Shown: positions 41,330-55,284, numbered from the stretch's first letter. The stretch: 64,000 nt of DNA from Cacajao melanocephalus (GCA_963573385.1 CAUYLG010027019.1:1-64000), one strand, 5' to 3'. A program made the numbers and translations. The notes: a model not told the origin generated them from the sequence alone.

Positions 41330-41660
41330 CCCGGATGCCATCTCTGGAATTCAGGCCTCTATCCCTCAACTCGCACATGGCTTGCCTTGCATCCAGGCCT
41401 TTGCATGTGCTGTGCCTCTGCCTGGAGTGCCCTGTCCCCATTCCTCCATTCAGAGCTGCTTCCTGTTCTGAGGAAAAACCCTTTGCCCCAGGTAGACTGC
41501 ACGCACGTTTCCCTGTGTTTCCATACCCTGCTCTGCAAAGCAGCGGGCACACTGGTTATAGTTTATGAGACACCGAAGAGCCCCATTGAGAATGGAGACG
41601 GGACCCCCTTGCCTGGCACAAGGATGGCACCCAGCACTTGTTTGTCCATTGAATGAGCAA
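41330..41660 (+). mobile_element. L2 3' region
   Basis: CATCCAGGCCTTTGCATGTG, CTGTGCCTCTGCCTGGAGTG, CCCTGTCCCCATTCCTCC and a diverged end at CACTTGTTTGTCCATTGAAT: standard L2 order in sense. Confidence 0.82.
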
Positions 41661-41664
41661 ATAA

Positions 41665-42055
<391 letters not shown>

Positions 42056-42485
42056 GGTGGAGTGCCTGGGGATCTGGTGAAGTGTGAGGCCTCAAGTGAG
42101 TGGACCCGAGTCTTCCCTGCTCCCAGGAACAGAATGGGAGGGGGCAGCCAGCATGCAGTTTGTTTAACGATTATCCAATGCTGATGCAAAAATATGAACA
42201 AAGCTGCGGGGGTTTTCTGGGCGTTCAGCACAAAATTCCCAGTTAATGGGTTCCAGTCTCTGAAAAGGCAGGACTGACCCCGTCTCTGTGGAGTTGTTCT
42301 GACTGCAGCCGGATCCTGTCCTTCCACGTCTGCCCCCTGTGGGAATTCTCCCAATGCCTGTGGAGGGAAGAATGTGTGTGTGGGGGGGGGTCTGAGACCA
42401 CATGCACTGCCTGGTGGAACTTCCTCTGCTCTTGCGTGTCTGACAGGAGCTCCCCTTCATGACACAGAATCTGCCGAGATTCATC
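42056..42485. other. unique stretch, no gene seen
   Basis: GTGTGTGTGGGGGGGGG near 42374-42390 is a small G-run. Nothing else recognised. Confidence 0.45.
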
Positions 42486-42489
42486 CCCA

Positions 42490-42660
42490 ACTTCTTAAAC
42501 TCCAGGCCGGCACCCGTGTTCGAGCCCCTGCCTCTGCTGCCTCCCAGGTCTTTACATTTGTACCACTCTGACCCTCAGTTTCCTCATCTGCAAAATGAAG
42601 GCAGGAATGCCCACCTCATGGGGCGAGTTGGTGGACCCAAATACGTGCTGCGGTAGGTGC
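42490..42660 (+). mobile_element. MIR
   Basis: GACCCTCAGTTTCCTCATCT, GCAAAATGAAGGCAGGAATG and CCCACCTCATGGGGCGAGTT, preceded by a diverged tRNA-like part. Confidence 0.82.
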
Positions 42661-43429
42661 CACGGAGTAGCGGCACATGATTTTGTGGCTCTTCCTAGCA
42701 TGAGTATTCCTTCCTTTAGAAAGTGGAGCAAAACAGATCAGCAGATTAAGCCAAAAGATGTCTGTTGTCTGAAGAATTTTGTTTTGGAAGGCAAGCCCAG
42801 GTTTTGGGTCCGCACCGTATTCCCTGAGGCACGGCCTGGTTGAATGTCGTGACATATTTTACAGACTTGGTGACCACTCAAGCCTTTGAGCCCTCCACGC
42901 GGATGCTCTGAGGTCAGGCTTTTCGGGAAGCCCTCGCACAGCTGGGCTGCTTGTTGCATTGGTAGCACGGTTTCCACAGAGCAGGCTCTGTTTGGCTATG
43001 AATAGATGTTTTTCTCACTCTTTTCTTGGATGCCTGAATGGCAGGCTCCCTCCTGCAGTCCCAGAGGCCGACCTGCATGTAAAACTCCACTGGACATCAG
43101 AGTGGGGTCGTCTGTTCCTGCTTGGACTTGAGGCTCCCAGCAAGACTCAAAGAGTTGGGTCGATGGCCGCCATGACCCAGGGAGCCTCCCGAGGGTCTCC
43201 TGGGCTGTAGTTTCTAAAGGGTACCGAGTGAACTGAAGAAATCGGAGTTTACGGAAAAGGCAGCAGATCGGAGCCACAGCCGAGATGGAGCGGGATGGTT
43301 CAGGATCTCCAAACACAGGCCCGCTGGCTCTGTGGCGTCCAAGCCGCAGATGCAAAGCCTGTTAGGACAGGAAGGGCACGAGACAGCCGCCAGGGCCTGC
43401 CGCAGACAGGAGGGCCGGGCCACCAGCAG
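42661..43429. promoter_or_regulatory. unique DNA; 42661-42870 may be conserved
   Basis: GGAGTAGCGGCACATGATTT, CAGATCAGCAGATTAAGCCA, AAAGATGTCTGTTGTCTGAA and TGAATGTCGTGACATATTTT show kept CpGs in AT-rich unique text. 42871-43429 has no named feature. Confidence 0.25.
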
Positions 43430-43640
43430 TTAGGAGTGTGGGTTCCGGAGCCGCACAGCCTGGGTTCAGATCCCAGTTTTTCCACCTCTATTGCGCAGGA
43501 TACTTTAGGCCTCGGTTTTCCCCTTCTATAAAACGGAGATAGTTAATTACCTGTCTCACGAGGCTGTTGAGGATTAAAGTAAGTTAGCATCACTTAAGTG
43601 CATAGATCGATGCTTGGTACACAGTAAACAAATACAGATA
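43430..43640 (+). mobile_element. MIR, near full length
   Basis: GAGTGTGGGTTCCGGAGCCG, CAGCCTGGGTTCAGATCCCA, CCTCGGTTTTCCCCTTCTAT, AAAACGGAGATAGTTAATTA, GGCTGTTGAGGATTAAAGTA and TGCTTGGTACACAGTAAAC: one of the most complete MIRs here. Confidence 0.9.
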
Positions 43641-43735
43641 AACTGAGGCCCAGAGACGGCGAGGGACTTCTCTGTGGTCACTCAGCAAGTCACTGGGGCG
43701 GCCAAGGCTGAAACTCGTGACTCCTAGTCTCATGG
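43641..43735 (-). mobile_element. MIR
   Basis: GATAAACTGAGGCCCAGAGA, CGGCGAGGGACTTCTCTGTG and GTCACTCAGCAAGTCACTGG. Opposes the preceding MIR, so the two can fold together. Confidence 0.78.
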
Positions 43736-44600
43736 ACATTTCCCCCTTCCCCGCCCTCCCGCTCAGTCAGACTTTTTCAACGCTGCCTTTTGCAAAGGAA
43801 ATCGCGTGACCCTTCAGCCCACAAGAATTCCAACTGCACAGAATGTCTGAAACCTCTTTGGGCTGGCTGGGGGCCTTGTTGCAGTTCTATTCAGCTGTTA
43901 GTTCTTTTTTTCCCCTCTCTTTCTTTTAAAGCTCTATAGGATTCTCCTTTCCTGTCTCCACAAATAGAAAAATTAACCTCTTGACAAAGGAGTTGGAAGA
44001 CTTCAGTCCCCGCTGTGTGTCCCTGAATCAATCCCCCACCCTCAGGTTCCCCAGCTGTGAAATGAGAAGGTGTCCCCTGTTGACAGGGAGGTGGCCCCAC
44101 CTGTTAGTCTGTGATTGCCACAGAGACAAGCCAATGGAGAGGTGCCACCTCAGATGAAGGTTGGGTGAGTGCTGATTAAACAAAATCTGGTGATACATCC
44201 TTCTGAGAAGCGAGGTGAAACCCACCAGAGATGCTGCGTGCGCCCGCCCATCCCCGCATATCAGAGATGGTTTGAGTCATCAGAGTGGCCTGCGCTTTTC
44301 TCACTCTTCTGTTTCCTCGAAGTGCTCCTGAACCAGTCGGGGCTGAGGCCCAGGGGCCAATCATGTCCCATCTGCAGGCCCCAGGGCATCAGACCTGAGG
44401 GGCCTGGTCACTTCCTGATTGTTGCAGGGTACCCCAGCCATGAGCTCCAGAGGCTGCTAGCCTAGGGTGTGAATCTGTCTCCAAAGCTGCTGACACAGGA
44501 GGAGGGACTTCCTCTCTGTGAGATTTGGTTTTCTCATCTGTGAAATGGGTGCATGAGCCCTGCCTGGCAGGGTGAAATGAGGTTCACAAGCCCTACCCTA
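43736..44600. other. unique DNA with two sense MIR cores
   Basis: MIR cores at about 44005-44085 (CCTCAGGTTCCCCAGCTGTG, AAATGAGAAGG) and 44490-44585 (GGTTTTCTCATCTGTGAAAT). Between them is repeat-free text with no exon recognised. Confidence 0.5.
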
Positions 44601-45044
44601 CTTCACTCCCTTCTTCCTTCCTGCCCGAGAGGCCCCCTGCTCACTTGGGATCCAGACAGGGCACAGCAGATGGTGATGTGTCCAAGTCCTCCCTGGCTGC
44701 GGGGGACAGAGGGACAGCTGGCCACGCTAGGAAGCCTGGAGTCAGACCCTTGGACAACAGGGTCAGGCGTGTCCAGGGTGCAGCCTTCTTGGGCTAGTGA
44801 TGGGGATCCCTAGGGGAAAGACCTAGGGGCTAGGAGGTCATGGAGACAAGACTCGAACCCAAGATTGGGACCTGGAGTACCCCTTGCCCCCAGGTCCTCC
44901 TGTCCTTTGTGCAGGCTCACTTTCAGGTCACCCTGGCACCAGCAGGGGCCAGCCTGTTTGGGCCTGGGGATTCAGAGATGGGTGCCAAGGTGGGCCTGGG
45001 GCATGACGGAGCAGATGTGAGGCCGAGCCCCACCTTTGTGCCCC
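44601..45044. other. unique GC-rich stretch
   Basis: No repeat recognised. A 102-codon + frame (44840-45148) ends in the next MIR. Confidence 0.45.
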
Positions 45045-45175
45045 CTGGTAGGGGCCTTGGGCACGTCACGGCCACTCCTGAGTCCCCATCTCCTCATCTC
45101 AGAAATGAACCTCATTCCTACTCTTCCCACCTTTCGAGGTTGTCATGAGGCTCCTGACGATAGTGTGGACAAAAG
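45045..45175 (+). mobile_element. MIR
   Basis: GGGGCCTTGGGCACGTCACG, CCATCTCCTCATCTCAGAAA and TCGAGGTTGTCATGAGGCTC. Confidence 0.75.
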
Positions 45176-45207
45176 TCCCTCTGCAGACTATCAAGAACTG
45201 CCCAGAA

Positions 45208-45494
<287 letters not shown>

Positions 45495-45529
45495 CTGCCC
45501 AGAAAAAATGTGTCATGCCACCCTCTGAG

Positions 45530-45610
45530 GCATTTCTGTATCTGGGTCACTGAGGCAGAGTCTGGTATGAAGTAGGTGCTCAGTAAGTGTTGAATAAATG
45601 AATGATAAAA
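45530..45610 (+). mobile_element. L2/MIR 3' tip
   Basis: GTATGAAGTAGGTGCTCAGT followed by AAGTGTTGAATAAATGAATG. Confidence 0.75.
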
Positions 45611-45649
45611 GTTGCCTGTTCCCGAGCGTCACCCAGGGAAATTTCCATA

Positions 45650-45815
45650 AGGTGTTCTCATCTTCACAGCAACCCCAGCGGCTTAGGTACGGCCCATTTT
45701 ACAGATAAGGAAGCTGAGGCTCAGAAAGCAAAATTTCTTACTGAAGCCACACTGCAAGTGGCTCAGGAAGGCCAGATTCACACCCGATTCTTGAGCCTGG
45801 GTCCTTTCAGGTGCT
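45650..45815 (-). mobile_element. MIR
   Basis: CCCATTTTACAGATAAGGAA, GCTGAGGCTCAGAAAGCAAA and AGATTCACACCCGATTCTTG. Confidence 0.85.
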
Positions 45816-46339
45816 CAGGTGCCCACTGGTTATTCCTTCCCTGGGGCACACTGGTGAGTGTTCAACAAACAGTTCCAGGATGAGGTGGGTGTGTAAACAC
45901 CCCTGCTGTCTAGCATTTGCCAGTTCCCATTGTGGGTGTAAATATTCCCACTATGGCTGATTTTAAGCAACCAGGGTGATATCAGCTGTCTCACAAAATC
46001 CCTTAAGATGTAACAAGCAGCCCCCATGGCTTAGTGCACCCCCATACCCCTCTCCTTTGCACAGCCCCTTGCTCACTGGAGAACAGCCACAGAGTTAGGA
46101 GCACCCCTTGAGGCTGAAACGGCAGACCGGAACCAAGCCAATGGCTTGGATGGGAGTACTGTGCCTCTAGACCCCCAGCCCTGTCCACCAGAGACCCTGG
46201 AGCTCCCTGGGGTCTCAGAGTCACACAAAGACTTGGTCGGATGGATGAGGCCTGAGGATGGATCTGCAGGACCGAGACTGGAATATTAAGGCCTGCCAGC
46301 CCCACGGTGTGTGATATTCCTGCCAGGCCTGGAGCAAAG
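45816..46339. other. unique or old repeat DNA
   Basis: 45890-46010 (TTTGCCAGTTCCCATTGTGG, GTGTAAATATTCCCACTATG) has the feel of an old DNA transposon, but I cannot assign it. No exon. Confidence 0.35.
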
Positions 46340-46600
46340 CCCTATAAACGCCGGGATATAATGGACAATAAAAGTCGCAGGAAAATAGTGACTCTCCTAG
46401 GACCCCTGTCATCTCTGCCACATGCTGCTGCTGGAACCATGAGGCACACTGTGATGAGGCACAATCGTCATGTAAATATATAGGGTCTCTTGCCAGCCGC
46501 GGGCCAAGATTTATTTTATGGAGACAGTGGGGGAGGGGGCCAGCTCAGGTTCATTGTCCTGGTAACTTTGTAAAATGGTTTGCCATCACTTGCCAGCTCC
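46340..46600. promoter_or_regulatory. candidate conserved enhancer-like element
   Basis: Repeat-free with a distinctive mix of CpG and AT words: CCTATAAACGCCGGGATATA, ATGGACAATAAAAGTCGCAG, GGCACAATCGTCATGTAAAT, ATAGGGTCTCTTGCCAGCCG and CGGGCCAAGATTTATTTTAT. Motifs: TGTAAATA (46471-46478, forkhead), ACAATAAA (SOX/FOX-like) and TTTATGG (CDX/HOX-like). Such text seldom survives neutrally. Confidence 0.42.
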
Positions 46601-46828
46601 TGGGAGGATGCAGCAGGAGCCGTGCGGCCCCTCTCGCCCTCCCAAAAGGGGGATCCCCAGAGGGCCTGGACGCCTCCTTCCAGGTCCACAGCCCCAAGGG
46701 CCTGGCGTCCTTAAGGCTGGGGTCCCCTGGAAAGTGGGTTTCTGGAAATATTTGTTGCAGGGACATGGCTGTTGCCTGAGTGCCAGTTGTTTATGATAAC
46801 AGGAATCACAACAGTAGCAGTACCCACA
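46601..46828. other. unique stretch
   Basis: No named feature up to the Alu target at 46819. Confidence 0.4.
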
Positions 46829-47345
<517 letters not shown>

Positions 47346-47624
47346 CCCCTACAAGATGGGTCCTACTGTGGTCCCAGTTTAGAGCAGAGGGAACTGCAAA
47401 GGGATGCCCTGGGGCGGGCGCAAGCTCACATGGGCAGATGGAGGCAGTACCAGATTTGCACTCGGGGCTCTCAGACCCCTGAGCCTGTGCTGGCTGCCTC
47501 TCCACCTCCCCACTGCCCGGCCTGCTATTCTCCGATCCAGGGCACTGCCTCCTGGAGCCTCCTTTATTGCCCTAAGTTGAAATTAATGGCCCTTTCTGTG
47601 ATTCAGCAATGCAGTTAAGCACTT

Positions 47625-47809
47625 TGGGGTTTTTCGGTTGGTTTTTGGTTTTTTGTGTTTTTAGAAACAGCGTCTTGCTCTTTCACCCAGGTGGAGTGCA
47701 GTGGCACAATACTAGCTCTCCACAGCCTTGAACTCCCGGGCTTCAGTGATCCTCCCATCTCAGCCTCCCAAAGTGCTCGGATTACAGGTGTGAGCCACCA
47801 CACCTGGCC
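47625..47809 (-). mobile_element. short Alu (one arm deleted)
   Basis: GTTTTTAGAAACAGCGTCTT to GAGCCACCACACCTGGCC in 185 bp. Text jumps from ATCCTCCCATCTCAGCCTCC to CAAAGTGCTCGG, so the middle is missing. Target duplication AGTTAAGCACTTT (13 bp) on both sides. Confidence 0.93.
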
Positions 47810-47914
47810 TAGTTAAGCACTTTGATTGGAACCCCACACACTCACACTCCATCTGCTTCTCTGAGGGTAGGGTCCTCTGAACACACTGCTGAGTGTGTCC
47901 AGGTCAGGACTCAG

Positions 47915-48095
47915 GCCTGCATTCCTATCCAGGCTCTGCCTCTGCAGCTAGGACTCCAGCAAGTCACCTGACCTCCCTAAGCCTCAGTTTCCTCATCTGT
48001 CAAATAGATACACTGCCTTCCAGGGTGGTTTTGTGAACGCACAGGCTGCCACTGTCCCTGAAGGATCTGGCCCAGCACCCAACACAGATGAGTGC
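47915..48095 (+). mobile_element. MIR
   Basis: CCTCCCTAAGCCTCAGTTTC, CTCATCTGTCAAATAGATAC and GGCCCAGCACCCAACACAGA. Confidence 0.85.
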
Positions 48096-48415
48096 TCTGC
48101 GTGCATGCCCCCATACGCACACTGCCATGGATGTGTGCTGGGAAGCCCGGGTGGCATCCACGCTGCAGCCCCACGTGGCCGTGGCTGCTGTGCATGAGGA
48201 AGGCGGTGTGCAGGGGCTGGAGGGCTCAGAAGTGATCCAGGGTCCAAGAACAAATTCCCTTAGCAATTCCAGACCAAAAAGATCTGGTTTTCTAGTGCCT
48301 AGAAACGAGCCATGATTAGATGCAGGATCCCCAGCTCCATTTCAGAGCCACCCATTGAGATCCTCTGTCAGCCATGTAAGAAACATCTGCACGAGAAGGG
48401 CCCTTCTAGACTGTG
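48096..48415. other. unique stretch, no gene seen
   Basis: No repeat or exon recognised. Confidence 0.45.
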
Positions 48416-48419
48416 GAGT

Positions 48420-48535
48420 CTGACCCCACCCCACCCCGTTGCAGGTGGGGGAACTGAGGCCCAGAAATAGCCTGTGACTTTCTCATGACCATGCAGCCCT
48501 ATGGGAGTCTGGACCATGTGAATCCAGGGCCACTA
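48420..48535 (-). mobile_element. MIR
   Basis: GCAGGTGGGGGAACTGAGGC, CCAGAAATAGCCTGTGACTT and ACCATGTGAATCCAGGGCC. Confidence 0.78.
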
Positions 48536-49684
48536 TAACACACACAGCGCAGCTCAGAGCACAAGCCACTCCTGCAGAGCTAAAAGTGGCCACGTGCTTC
48601 CTAGGCGCAACTTCGGGGCTCAGCGAGGATCCTGGTCAGGAGGGCGATACAGGAAGGAGGTGCAGGGGTGGCTGTGGCATGGCCACAGGTGCTGTGATCA
48701 TGCGCCAGCCCTGTCACACCATACCGGTGGTAGGAATGGGAAAAGACGCTGCCGCCACCCGGATGCACTGAGCTGTGCTCAGCCATGTGGAGGTTGTCCT
48801 AGGGGTCGCAGTGACTCTTGCCAGGAGGCCCCGGCCTGGCCTGTCTGGAGCCTTCTCTGAATTGAGGCTGGTAACGTGCCCACCAGCAGGGTTGTGGGGG
48901 ACACGGATCTGTGGCCACCTCCTCAAGGGGTGCAACACACACCAGGGCCTGACTGGGAGTCCAGCCCCCAGGGCCTGCGGACAGCTGGTCTGGGCCCAGC
49001 CTCGGCACCCGAGGGTGCTGGCACCTGGCATATGCCCGACAGTTGGGGCCGGTTGGCAGGAAGGTGTGTGACAGGTGGCAAAGCCTCAGTGCCAGAATCT
49101 CACTCGTGCATCCTCCAGGTCCTCAGCTGCCGTATGCCTGTGTCAGTCCCAGTGGTGGAGGAGCTGCAGATGGGGCACAGGGGTGCATTGTCCAGGGCAG
49201 AGGTGGCTCATTCTGGAGGAGGAAGCAGGCACTGCTCACGGAGAACCTGTCTTAGGGACCAAGGGCTGGGACTGGCCTGCAGAGCCCAGATTACCTTCAC
49301 AGACTGGGTGGCGGGGGGTTCTGTGCCCTTGATCCCACCATGTCCGCTACCAGAAATCTCCTTCCTCTCTGGTCCAAACCCTGCTGGTCCTTCTGGGCCA
49401 CCTGAGGTTCTCCACCTGTTGTCTGAAGCAGTCTGTGACCTGGCCCAGGGAGAAGCAGGAGCCGTGAGTCCTTTTCCTGGGCAGCTTCATGCTCTCTCTG
49501 GCTTGTGGAGATCAGTTCCAGGGCCCGCTCCTGGGGACCTGTAAGAGCAGGAGCTGTGTCTGAGTCGTTGCAGGGTCCCAAAGGAAAGATGGGACCACTC
49601 CACGTCCTCCGATCCTGGATCCACACCCTCGTTTTGGAGAGTGCAGGGCCTGAATAAGGATGTAATAACAACCAAACAACCCCA
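48536..49684. other. unique GC-rich stretch
   Basis: Contains a 222-codon + frame (48876-49544) of low-complexity G, P and S-rich sequence without splice or domain support. Probably non-coding. Confidence 0.45.
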
Positions 49685-49880
49685 TTGATGGGGTATCTGC
49701 TGTGCCCAGCCTGGCGCTAAGCTCTTTCAACGGGTGTGATGTCATGTAACCCGCCAGCAGCCCGCGTGGTAGATACTACCCTTGTCCCTGTTTTACTCGT
49801 GAGAACGTGGGTGCACATAGCTAAGATGTGACTAAACCAGGACTCGAACCAGGACTGCCACCTGCCAGGGCTCTCATCTC
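49685..49880 (-). mobile_element. MIR
   Basis: GATGGGGTATCTGCTGTGCC, GTAGATACTACCCTTGTCCC, TGTTTTACTCGTGAGAACGT and AACCAGGACTCGAACCAGGA. Confidence 0.8.
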
Positions 49881-51109
49881 ATGAGCAACCAAGGATTTGG
49901 GCCCAGTTTACAAAGGAGAGAATAGAAAGGGTTAAGCTTTTAAAGCGACAGCGAGATCGGTTATGCTTTTCAGCGTTTTGCTGGGCCCCAGTGCGGATGG
50001 GTGGGGAGCAAGCACAAGGACCAAAGGAAAGAACCCTTGTCCCTCCCTGAGCTGACACTGGTCTCATCAGGAGGCGCTGCCATCAAATTCCAGTCCCTGG
50101 TGAGCAGGGGGCTCCGTGGTGGCTGTGACAAGCTCCATTCGCCTTGGAGTGGCAGCCAGAGCTATTTTCAGAGCAGCACGTGGTGGGGGAGTTTCCTTTT
50201 GGCCTTGTCTGGGGACTGGAGTCTTGGGAAGGGGAAGTCCCGTGTGGAGACAGGGGCCCTTCTTCCTGCACCCACCCCAGCCCAGAGAGGCCACCAAGCT
50301 CCCTGGAGGTCCTGGCACCTCACATCCACCCTCAACCCAGAGCTAAGCAGACCTTCCCTGGAGCTTCTCAGGAGCCACTTCAAAAGGTACCCAGTCTTTC
50401 CCTGCTCCTGCTATGGGAACCACTTGCTCTCAGGGGTGTGTCCAGTGAGGGATGGGGAGCCAGGCCCCAGGGACCTCAACCTGACTGCACCTCTGCTACC
50501 CACCACTGGCTCATCCACCTGCTGACGGGGCTGCCCATTCGGCCAGTCCCACCAGCCTGGCAGGACTTTTGCCATTACCTTGGGACGGGGTGGCTGCTGA
50601 TGACTCGTTTTATGTTGAGTAATTCCTAGGCTTAGCCAGAAGGTCTCAGTTTCCAGGGAAGCAGAAAAAGCAATTCTTCTCTCTCCAGGGTGGGTTTTGT
50701 CTATCCCTTCCTGCCTGCAGGAAGGAGAGAAAATTAGAGGAGGCCAGGGGCTTGAAAGCTTTCCCTGCGTGGAGGCCACTGGGTGGGATTCTAGATGCTC
50801 ACCTGGAACCCAGGCCGAGCTTTTTACAAGCACCCAAGCCCTCCAGCCCTGGGGATGTTCCACTTGGTCCTCCCTCCACTGTTGATTAGCAGGGTAGTAG
50901 CCACAGTCTGAGATAGGAAACGACACAGGAGTCTCTGCTCTGAAATCCATCCCTTCCCTTATCCCCCGGCCTCTCCCCAGTGGCCCGCTACACGAGCTGG
51001 CCTCGGGGGCCAGGCTTCTTCCTCTGGCCTCAGGTATTTCTGTACTGAGTCAGTCACCATGTACCCAGCCTCTCCTCTGCCACCTGCTGGGGCCGTGGGG
51101 AGAGTGGTT
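49881..51109. other. unique stretch, no gene seen
   Basis: About 1.2 kb without recognised repeat. Frames overlap on both strands (174 codons 50001-50525 +, 179 codons 50411-50950 -), the pattern of chance frames in GC-rich DNA. Confidence 0.45.
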
Positions 51110-51400
51110 TAGTCTACCGCCTAGGAAATTTCCGTGTTGAAGGAGAGGAAGACACAGGAATTAGACCGAGATAGCACGGGGCAGCAGGCTGTGGAGCTGG
51201 GAGTGACTGATTGGGTGAGTCCAGGAAGGCTTCCTGGAGATGCCCGGGTTGGGCCCTGAAGGAGGAGAGAAGTTTGCTGGGAGGCAGCTCATTCCAGGCA
51301 GGAGGAGCAGAGCCTGCCAAGGCCTCGAGGTGAGAGCGAGATCTTTTCCCAGGCAGGCAGGGGTCCTGGGATGGTGGGCCCACTAGCAGGCCTGGGACTC
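51110..51400 (+). mobile_element. ancient LINE-like repeat fragment
   Basis: GTCCAGGAAGGCTTCCTGGA, GGAGGCAGCTCATTCCAGGC and AGAGCCTGCCAAGGCCTCGA recall a common old mammalian repeat ('gcattccaggcagagggaac...aaggccctgagg'). Confidence 0.45.
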
Positions 51401-51459
51401 CTAGAGTAAGACCCTAGCTTTTGTCAGCTGCATGGTGATCACCAAGGATCATGCCAGGC

Positions 51460-51685
51460 AAATGATTAAAATGCAGACTTTGGAGAGAGTTGGATCTGGG
51501 TTCAAAAACAGGCCATGCCGCTTATCAGCTGCATGAGCTTAACAAGTCATTTAACTTCTCTGCACCCCAGTTTCTTCATCTGTACAAGTAGGGGCCTGCA
51601 GACCTCACAGCAGAGATATGCTGAGCCGCTGCCTGCAGTGCCTGACACAGAGGAAGCGCTCGGCAGAACTCAGCTTCATCTTCAG
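51460..51685 (+). mobile_element. MIR, near full length
   Basis: AATGCAGACTTTGGAGAGAG, GGATCTGGGTTCAAAAACAG, CTTCTCTGCACCCCAGTTTC, TTCATCTGTACAAGTAGGGG and TGCCTGACACAGAGGAAGCG. Confidence 0.87.
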
Positions 51686-52249
51686 GGCGGCTGGGACCAG
51701 ACCCAGCCTTGACCAGGTCACAGAGTCAGGAACTTTCTGGGCAGAAGCCAAATGCCTTGTTGCTCCTTTGACTGAAAGACAAGATGTTTACAGCTCTTGC
51801 ATTTTTTTCCTTCCAGAATTGGGTTTTATGACCTGAGGAGGAAGTGAAAGGTGATTCGGATGCACCTCGATTTTCAAAAAGGTGCTGGGAACCCTGCAGT
51901 GTGTGGCCCAGTTGGTTTTGAATCGCTCGGTGACTTTTGTCTGATCTGTGAACACAGGGATGCTGAGCCCTCTGCAGAGGTTTCTTAGGGTTGCAGGAGG
52001 GTGGGAAGGGCCGCCTCCACCTACTGGTCAGAGATTCATTTCACCAATGCCCCCTGGGTGCCCGCTTTTCACCAGGCCCTTGTGAGGCCCTGGAGGTTTG
52101 GAGATGCTCTTAAAGGCCGGCAGAGGAGGCAGACACAGCGGCAGAGGAGGCAGTTTGTGCCTCCACAGCCTGCCTTGAGGGAGAAACCTGTGTAGATGCC
52201 ACCAGATGAGAAAGGGAAGAAGGGGCCTTAGTGTCCCCTGACTGGCCAC
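51686..52249. other. unique stretch with a short direct repeat
   Basis: GGCAGAGGAGGCAG occurs at 52119-52132 and 52140-52153 (period 21). No exon recognised. Confidence 0.5.
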
Positions 52250-52373
52250 TGTGTGCTCACAGGGTCCTCCCAGTCTCCCTGCAAGGTCGGGCTGTTCCTT
52301 TATGGATGGAGACATATAAGGCTCAGGAGGGGACCGGACTTCCCCAAGGTCCCATAAGAAGTGCCGAGACTAT
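52250..52373 (-). mobile_element. MIR
   Basis: GGCTGTTCCTTTATGGATGG, AGACATATAAGGCTCAGGAG and CCCCAAGGTCCCATAAGAAG. Confidence 0.65.
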
Positions 52374-53694
<1,321 letters not shown>

Positions 53695-53890
53695 GCAGAC
53701 TTGGTTTCAAGGGTCGGTTCTGCCTGCCGCCTGCTGTGTGACCTGACACCCGTCACTTGATCTGTCTGAAATTTGGTTTCTCCTCTGAGCAATGTGGATC
53801 GTATAGTGGCGCCCGCCTAGGTGTCTGTAAGGGTGAAAGAGCAGTGCTGGGCGCCTGCCTAGCATGTGTGTAATGCACACTCTGTTGGCA
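53695..53890 (+). mobile_element. MIR, near full length
   Basis: GGTTTCAAGGGTCGGTTCTG, CTGCTGTGTGACCTGACACC, GAAATTTGGTTTCTCCTCTG and AGCAGTGCTGGGCGCCTGCC. Confidence 0.85.
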
Positions 53891-55284
53891 GGGGCTGTTA
53901 CTGTGGTCCTCCCTGCCAGCCAGTCTACCTGGGTGTGGCATTCCTCACAGTCCCTGGGCTTGTGCTGGATTTCCTTCTTTAATTGCTCGGTCTGGCTGAT
54001 CTGAGAAGCAGGTTCACATGGCAGCTCTCCCCACTGTGTGGACTCACTTTGGCAAGCCATGTTCTCCTTGGAGCCTTAGTTTCCTCGTCAGCAAAATGAG
54101 GGGGATGGCACTTTGCAGGTTTCTTGGGAGATGCCGTCTCACCTGTGGATGTTGGCTGATTGGTCCGGCCTTGACCCAGGCAGAGGCCAGGTGCAGTGAG
54201 CTGTCCTTGCCGGGCCTCTGATCTCCAGCTCTCTGGGGTGTGTGTCAGGCGGCAGAGCCTCTGCAGGCTGGCTGAAGGCCCCAGGCAGCCGGCGTCCATC
54301 CTAGGCTCCTGCCACCAGGAGCCAGCTGGACCAACAGACATCGCCTCTGGTGCTGGCACTGGTGCTGCCAGTACCATTCTCTTGGGGCAGAGAGAAAGCT
54401 GTGTGTGTCTGAGTGTGAAGCCGCAGGGATGGCTTCCTGCTTTAGGGAAAATAACCTGTGAAGCCGTCCACTTGGCTGGAGGGACAGAGGAGGGGCCTTG
54501 CTCAGGGAAACCGGGGTGGAGTACAGTATCCAGCTGAGGCCGACCTCCAAGGCCAGCGGTGTGGTTCTCCCCGGGCTTGGCAACACCTGTCAGCCTGGGA
54601 GCCACAGCTGCCTTTGCCACCTCTTCCCTCTGCCTCAGTGGACGGAAGGAGACCATGCCTGCGCTCAGAGCCTTGTGGACGTTAGATGACCCCTGACTGT
54701 GCCTGTGCCCATACGCACACAGGTGCAGAAGATGCAGGGGGGACACACTGTTACCACCTCCGGGGTTCAGAGCAAGAATGGGTGTAAAGTACAGTATATG
54801 AATGCACTTCTGTAGACCCTGGTACACATGGACCCATGCGTGCTCATGCCCCCAAACCTGCTCCAAGCAGGATCCTTGGACAGAGCCTTCCTGATGTCTG
54901 ACGTCCTGCTTCACTGGCTGGGCCACAATGAGCCACCAGCCCCCACGAAGTGTGGCATTTGGCAGGAGACACAGGAGGGACTTCCCCCTAGGTGAAGTTT
55001 CTAAAAATGCAGAGGCAAGGGCCAAGTGACAGCCTTGGTCAGAAAGGCCACTTGGAACCTCAGAGCCGGCCCATTACAGCAGCCGATCCCTTCCAGCGGG
55101 TGACTGGATTAAACCGAAGTGCTCATGTCTCCCCAGGGTCATGGCACACGTTAGTGAGAGCCTCATCCATGGCCGGGCAGGGTGCGGCACAGCAGTAGGC
55201 TTTGCAGAGGCAGCCATGGCTCATGTAGATAATGAAGACGTTTGCTCCAGAGCCGTCCTAAAGAGGGCATGCAGCATAGGACGT
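53891..55284. other. unique stretch
   Basis: A weak MIR core lies at 54070-54110 (TTAGTTTCCTCGTCAGCAAA). The longest frame of the window (348 codons, 53979-55025, -) crosses this region. It has no recognised domain, passes the MIR core, and has no clear splice frame, so I treat it as chance. Confidence 0.45.

Noticed and set aside
48876..49544. 222-codon + frame
   Set aside because: Low-complexity composition, overlapping frames on both strands, no motif.
53979..55025. 348-codon frame on the - strand, longest in the window
   Set aside because: No recognised domain or splice context, crosses a MIR core, and other frames overlap it. Consistent with chance in GC-rich DNA.
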